Origin: Mariniphaga sp.
GTDB taxonomy: Bacteria; Bacteroidota; Bacteroidia; Bacteroidales; Prolixibacteraceae
DNA: 64,000 bases
Assembly: GCA_010906965.1 (NCBI GenBank)
Contig: JAAFHB010000001.1
Coordinates: 1-64,000, forward strand
Direction: 5' to 3'
In this document: piece by piece, positions 58,935-64,000 of the stretch
Numbering within the stretch: the first letter of the stretch is position 1
How the letters are laid out: each line of letters starts with the position of its first letter
Position numbers and translations under genes: made by a program
Notes under the pieces: generated by a model
What the model saw: only the letters and a program-made list of their open reading frames with translations
What the model was told of the DNA's origin: nothing
Databases searched by the model: none

Positions 58935-61900
58935 GTGAAAGTAGATTTCCATAAAATAATAATTTCATTTAATTTGGGAATCCGATATTGCTCTTTGATT
59001 CTGGTTATGCTATTAGGTGAAGTTGCAAATGGACAACCTTGTAACCTTATTGTCAATGCGGGAAATGATGTTTCAGTCTGTATTGGTTCTTCAATTACAT
59101 TAACAGCCATTTCAACCGATGCAGTTAATCCTGGAGCGGTCACCTATAAATGGGACTCCAACCCAGGCTTAAGTAATGAAAACATCGCGAATCCAGTTGC
59201 TAACCCTTCTTCAGCAACGACCTACAAGGTTACTGCGACAGAAGGTACTTGTACAGCAACAGACGAAGTAGTCGTTACTGTAAATCCACTGCCGGTGATT
59301 GATTTTACTTTTACAAATGACAATGCTTGTTCGGGTACTGTTGTTCAATTTACCTCTTCAGTTTCTTTAGGTACTGCACCTTTTTCTTATAAATGGAACT
59401 TTGGCGATTCATCTACATCAACTGATAAGAATCCTTCTCATGTGTTTTCTTCATTGGGCTGTGGCAATGGCACATTCACTGTTGAATTGACCGTGAAAGA
59501 TAAAAACGGATGTGAGAGTATAATTAAGAAGACGATATTCGTTAAACAACAACCGGATGTGAATTTTGAGGATGTTAATGCTTCAGGACCGGTAAACCAG
59601 TTTAGTAATTGTCAAAATGCTTCAGCATCTAATCCGAATTACATGATCACAGTTGGCAATACCTCTGTAAGTTCTTGTGCCACTTTTTCCGTTAATTGGG
59701 GCGATGGAAACTCTGAATCCAATATTACTTTCCCTAAATCACACACTTATTCGCAGTTAGGTGCATATAATATGGCTATTACTGCATTAGGAACAAATGG
59801 GTGCAGCACATCTAAAACCTATGTCATTAAAAATGTTTCAAATCCTTCAGGAGGAATTAATAGCCCGGGAAGTACACAGAATTTATGTATTCCAACGGCT
59901 GCAATACTATTTACAATTTCAAATTGGGACACGAATTCGCCAGGAACAACTTATTCAATTGATTACGGTGATAATTCTCCGTTATTGAATTTAACCCAAA
60001 GTCAATTAGAAAGCTCTCCGTATTACCACACACCGCTGGACGGTACATCTGCAAATTATCCAATTCCTTACTCCTACACAACAAATAGTTGTCCAAATGC
60101 TCAATTTACTGCAACATTAACAGTTACAAATGCTTGCGGAATTACAAAAGGAACAATTTCAAACATTACTACGATATCAAAGCCAACTGCAGATTTTACT
60201 GCTTCACAATATGCATGTAAAGGATCAAATGTTTTGTTTACCAACAAATCAAATTTAGGGTTTGACACCAACTGTTCAAGACAAACAAAATATAAATGGG
60301 ATTTTGGAGATTTAACTCCTACTCAAACAACCGGATGGACAACTAATACGGATAATATTTCACACGTCTTTTCAACCCCTGGAAATTATACCGTTACGCT
60401 TACATCTCTGAACAGTTGTGGAGAAACGACAAAAACTCAACAAATTTGCATCGAATCAGGAGTCACACCAATATTTTCATTAAATAATATTCAATACTGT
60501 TTACCATTGATAGTTACAGCAATCAATACGACCAATATAACAGATGTTTGTACCAGTGTTAGTTACTTTTGGCAGGTTACTTATTCAAGCAGTAATTGCG
60601 GAACTTCACCAGCTTATACATTTACAAACGGAACCAATGCAACCTCAAAAGATCCATCTTTTCAATTCACAAATTCTGGCACTTACGCTATAAAATTATT
60701 AGCTACGAACGGATGTGGTACGTTTACGAGTCCTGCACAAATAGTGACGGTAATGCAGCCTCCAACCGTCTCTATTGCAAACATATCAGCAATATGTCAA
60801 TCCCTTCCTTCAACAATAATTAATCCGTCAGCTACCGTTAACAGCTGTACTCCTGTGCTTAATACTTTAAGCTATGCCTGGAGTTTTCCAGGTGGCAACC
60901 CGGCATCTTCAGTTGACGAAAACCCTGGACCAGTTACCTATGATTCACCTGGCGACTATTTGGTGACATTAACCGTTACCAATGAGTGTGGTCCAACTAC
61001 TGCAACGAAACTATTCACGATAAAAACTGTACCAATATTAACTAATCCGCCATTAGATCAAACTATTTGCGCTGGCACTCAAGTGGCATTAGTAAACTTA
61101 ACTTCAAATACTCCCGGTACATTTTTCTCATGGACTGTTTCTGCCTCTCCAGGAATCACTGGCTATGCAATAGCAGGATCGGGTTCAGCCATTCCTGCAA
61201 GCACAATCAACAGTACAAATGCGACGCAAGAAACTGTAACCTATAATATTACTCCTTCAATTGGAGGATGTAGCGGAAATGTAACAACTTATACGATCAA
61301 AGTCAACCCAAAACCGGTTGTTACCTACACACCGAACAGTCAGACCATTTGTTCCGGACAACAGACAGCTCTGGTGACGTTAAATTCAAATGTAAGCGGA
61401 GCCGATATAGAATGGACGGTAAATCCAGTCCCGATAGCTGTTGTTGGTTTTACTGCAAACGGAACTTCAACCATTCCTGTCCAGACAATCACGAACAGCG
61501 GAACTACACCTAAAACTATTTCTTATCATATTGTTCCGTCTTTAAATGTGGGATTGAGTTGCCCGGGAACTCCTGTTGATTATAACATCACGGTCAAACC
61601 ATTACCTGTTATAATTGCAACGCCTGCATCTCAGTCGATATGTTCCGAAACTATAACTACGCCAATTAGGTTGGAATCAAATCTATCAGGAACCACCTAT
61701 TCATGGACAACAACTTCATCCCCGGGAATTACCGGAGCACCGTCAAGTGGTTCCGCTAACCCAATACCTTCATGGAAATTATTCAATGCAGAACCATTAA
61801 CAGGAACGGTTACGATAACTGTAACACCAACATCAAATGGCTGCGAGGGAATCCCTTATATTTATAAGATCGAAGTTAGTTCTAAACTGATAGTTAATAG

Positions 61901-64000
61901 CCCGATAAATCAAACGATTTGTTCGGGAGGGCAATCTGCTCAGGTAGATCTGACCGCTAACATTACCGGTGCAAATTTTACATGGACTGCGTCTTCAACT
62001 CCGGGAACAACGGGATCTAACGCAATTGGAACAGATATAATTGAGTCAAAAACGCTTTTAAACTCAACATTTGTAGACGGGGTTATAACCTATGTAATAA
62101 CGCCGAAGTTAGTCGGTTGCAACGGCAGTCCATTAAATTATACTGTCACCGTAAGGCCTGTAGCGAATGTTTCCAATAGTCCGATGATCAAAACGATTTG
62201 CTTAGGGAGCAATACCGCCGTAATTCTTACATCTAATGTTTCAGGAACGAGTTTCGACTGGTCAGCCTCAAACACAATTGGAACTGTCTCGGGTTTTTCA
62301 CTAACTGGCTCTGGCAATATAAATGATGTTTTAACTAATACAGGAACAATAGCGGGGAAGGTCAGTTATACAATAACTCCAAAGGCGAATGGATGTGTGG
62401 GTTTGCCGGTAAATTATGACATAACTGTCCAACCGGTTGCACACGCTACGCCCAATCCTTTAAGTCAATTAATATGCTCAGGGACAAAAAGTTCCGATGT
62501 AAACCTTGCATCTGACGTTTCTGGAACAATTTTCAGATGGACGGCTAATGCCTCTCCCGGTATTACAGGATTTACACCGTCAGGGAATGGGAATATAATT
62601 GCTGGAAGTTTGATTAAAAACACGCTTTCAACGCCGGGTAAAGTCACTTATTCAATTATACCATCAATTGGTGGCTGCGATGGGGTAATAGCAACGCATA
62701 TTATAACAGTAAATCCGAGTCCGAGGGTAATCAATTCTTTGGCACAGACAATCTGCTCCGGAAACTCGACGACTTTAGTGACATTGGGATCAGATGTCCC
62801 TGGCACTACTTTTAGTTGGAATGTATCGCCGGTGCCTTCATCTAATATTGTGGGAAACTTACAAAATGGAATAGGGAATATTGCTTCGCACCAGATTTCA
62901 AATAATGGAGCAATTGCAGAACATGTAATCTACCATATTATTCCGACTTCCGACATGGGACTCTCATGTAACGGAATTGAAGCAGATTATACAGTAACAG
63001 TAAATCCTTTACCTGTTGCGCAAGCCATTCCAGCCACTTCTGTGATTTGCTCTGGAGAATTTACAAGCATTAGATTGACATCAAATTTAAATAATATAAC
63101 ATACAGTTGGACTATTGAATCAGCTTCAATTGCGGTCGAGGGAGCGACAGATGGGAGCGGTTCCGTTATTTCGCAAAAATTAATAAATAGTTCAGCTGAA
63201 TCAGGGAATGTGAAATATAAGGTAATTCCCAAAGTTGGTATATGTGAGGGAGTTGCATTTTATGCCGAAATCACGGTTAATCCAAGACCTTCCCCTGATA
63301 TTATTGGTAATAGCAGTAATTGTTTGGGTAACGAGGTATATCGCACAGAAGCGAACATGTCAAATTACGTTTGGTCAGTTTCTTCTGGCGGAATAATTAA
63401 CACTGGGCAAGGTACTTTTAAGATATCCGTTAAATGGGAAAATCCTGGAAACCAAACTGTGAGTATCAATTATAAAAATTCATTTAGTTGCAATGCTGCA
63501 CCACCTGCCGTCAAAGATGTTAAAGTTAATCCAGATTTGCCGGTAAGAGTGACGATTACTCCCGATATGAATAATGTCTGCCCGGGCACAGAGGTCACAT
63601 ATCGTGCAACTCCTGATAATGGAGGACTCAACCCTGTTTATGAGTGGAAGGTTAATGGCATTGTTGCATCAACTAATGGATCTTCCTATACTTATGCGCC
63701 GATAAATGGCGATAAAATTGATTGCCAGCTTACCTCCAATGCAATATGCCCGGTAGAAAATCCGGCAAAGTCAAATGTCGTTTCAATGGTGGTTTATTCC
63801 AATTTACCAGCAACCGTTTCAATTATCGAAAACATTAACAATGTTTGTCCAGGAGATAATGTATCTTTTTTTGCGACCCCTTCCAACGAAGGGAGCAATC
63901 CAAATTATCAATGGTTTGTAAATAGTACAAAGGTTGGAAGTAACCTACCTGTTTTTAACTATAATCCGGTTAATAACGATGTAGTGACCTGTCTACTCAT
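58935..64000 (+). CDS. Giant PKD/PKD-like repeat surface protein, incomplete at right edge (>=1688 codons)
   Basis: Manual translation from GTG 58935 stays open to 64000: VKVDFHKIIISFNLGIRYCSLILVMLLGEVANGQPCNLIVNAGNDVSVCIGSSITLTA... PKD units (YKWNFGDSSTSTDKNPSHVFSSLG) then repeated TICSG...GTxFSW...PGITG...VTYxITP...GCxG...YxITVNPxP modules. Confidence 0.92.
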   Translation, partial: MKVDFHKIIISFNLGIRYCSLILVMLLGEVANGQPCNLIVNAGNDVSVCIGSSITLTAISTDAVNPGAVTYKWDSNPGLSNENIANPVANPSSATTYKVTATEGTCTATDEVVVTVNPLPVIDFTFTNDNACSGTVVQFTSSVSLGTAPFSYKWNFGDSSTSTDKNPSHVFSSLGCGNGTFTVELTVKDKNGCESIIKKTIFVKQQPDVNFEDVNASGPVNQFSNCQNASASNPNYMITVGNTSVSSCATFSVNWGDGNSESNITFPKSHTYSQLGAYNMAITALGTNGCSTSKTYVIKNVSNPSGGINSPGSTQNLCIPTAAILFTISNWDTNSPGTTYSIDYGDNSPLLNLTQSQLESSPYYHTPLDGTSANYPIPYSYTTNSCPNAQFTATLTVTNACGITKGTISNITTISKPTADFTASQYACKGSNVLFTNKSNLGFDTNCSRQTKYKWDFGDLTPTQTTGWTTNTDNISHVFSTPGNYTVTLTSLNSCGETTKTQQICIESGVTPIFSLNNIQYCLPLIVTAINTTNITDVCTSVSYFWQVTYSSSNCGTSPAYTFTNGTNATSKDPSFQFTNSGTYAIKLLATNGCGTFTSPAQIVTVMQPPTVSIANISAICQSLPSTIINPSATVNSCTPVLNTLSYAWSFPGGNPASSVDENPGPVTYDSPGDYLVTLTVTNECGPTTATKLFTIKTVPILTNPPLDQTICAGTQVALVNLTSNTPGTFFSWTVSASPGITGYAIAGSGSAIPASTINSTNATQETVTYNITPSIGGCSGNVTTYTIKVNPKPVVTYTPNSQTICSGQQTALVTLNSNVSGADIEWTVNPVPIAVVGFTANGTSTIPVQTITNSGTTPKTISYHIVPSLNVGLSCPGTPVDYNITVKPLPVIIATPASQSICSETITTPIRLESNLSGTTYSWTTTSSPGITGAPSSGSANPIPSWKLFNAEPLTGTVTITVTPTSNGCEGIPYIYKIEVSSKLIVNSPINQTICSGGQSAQVDLTANITGANFTWTASSTPGTTGSNAIGTDIIESKTLLNSTFVDGVITYVITPKLVGCNGSPLNYTVTVRPVANVSNSPMIKTICLGSNTAVILTSNVSGTSFDWSASNTIGTVSGFSLTGSGNINDVLTNTGTIAGKVSYTITPKANGCVGLPVNYDITVQPVAHATPNPLSQLICSGTKSSDVNLASDVSGTIFRWTANASPGITGFTPSGNGNIIAGSLIKNTLSTPGKVTYSIIPSIGGCDGVIATHIITVNPSPRVINSLAQTICSGNSTTLVTLGSDVPGTTFSWNVSPVPSSNIVGNLQNGIGNIASHQISNNGAIAEHVIYHIIPTSDMGLSCNGIEADYTVTVNPLPVAQAIPATSVICSGEFTSIRLTSNLNNITYSWTIESASIAVEGATDGSGSVISQKLINSSAESGNVKYKVIPKVGICEGVAFYAEITVNPRPSPDIIGNSSNCLGNEVYRTEANMSNYVWSVSSGGIINTGQGTFKISVKWENPGNQTVSINYKNSFSCNAAPPAVKDVKVNPDLPVRVTITPDMNNVCPGTEVTYRATPDNGGLNPVYEWKVNGIVASTNGSSYTYAPINGDKIDCQLTSNAICPVENPAKSNVVSMVVYSNLPATVSIIENINNVCPGDNVSFFATPSNEGSNPNYQWFVNSTKVGSNLPVFNYNPVNNDVVTCLL
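61039..63290 (+). repeat. About eight PKD-like protein repeats (~270-300 bp each)
   Basis: Unit starts near QTICAG, QTICSG, QSICSE, QTICSG, KTICLG, QLICSG, QTICSG, SVICSG in the same frame. Confidence 0.85.

Noticed and set aside
58889-59143. Minus-strand ORF 58889-59143 and other ORFs inside 59-64 kb
   Set aside because: They are antisense or alternate frames of the giant PKD-like ORF.
1-64000. tRNA/rRNA genes
   Set aside because: No tRNA cloverleaf or rRNA sequence recognised by eye; tRNAscan-SE and barrnap would settle this.

Overview
The window looks like a Bacteroidota chromosome segment (inference from SusC/SusD, Bacteroidota-type -7 promoter motifs and a PKD-rich adhesin). It has five zones. 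(1) About 1-7.4 kb: one small secreted protein, then decayed carbohydrate-active genes. These include a GH fragment, a GH95 fucosidase remnant, an alpha-galactosidase-like gene with an in-frame TAG and a foreign C-terminus, and a possible group II intron 3' tail. (2) About 7.4-32.3 kb: a large polysaccharide/uronate utilisation locus, almost all on the minus strand. It carries a beta-helix protein, GH38-like, GH10, two GH39-like paralogs, an SGNH esterase, two RraA-family proteins, GH105-DUF4861, SusD, SusC, UxuA-like, SDR, UxaC, an SSS symporter and a divergent AraC regulator. (3) About 32.2-39 kb: gene debris and small modules: a toxin-antitoxin pair with a nonsense codon in the toxin, PQQ-repeat and DUF1080 genes, an IS21 istA remnant with 24-bp-periodic terminal repeats, an XRE / ImmA-IrrE / PIN-like cassette, and a truncated ADP-ribosylglycohydrolase. 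(4) About 39.2-55.9 kb: a co-oriented defence island. It holds GmrSD-like DUF262/DUF1524, type I R-M (hsdR, hsdS, hsdM) with three other genes nested inside (DUF4062/AlbA-like ATPase, HEPN-motif protein, DUF1016 nuclease), a candidate PD-(D/E)XK protein, an MBL hydrolase coupled to an unannotated 44-aa ORF, and a WYL regulator. (5) About 56-64 kb: WG-repeat protein, metallophosphoesterase, an FtsZ/tubulin-like GTPase-domain protein with a Tat-like leader, and a giant PKD-like repeat ORF that runs off the right edge and is absent from the ORF track. The best leads for undescribed biology are the 44-aa/MBL/nuclease-like unit, the nested R-M island with the HEPN protein, the XRE-ImmA-PIN cassette, and the exported FtsZ-like protein. 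All family calls were made by eye; no searches were run.
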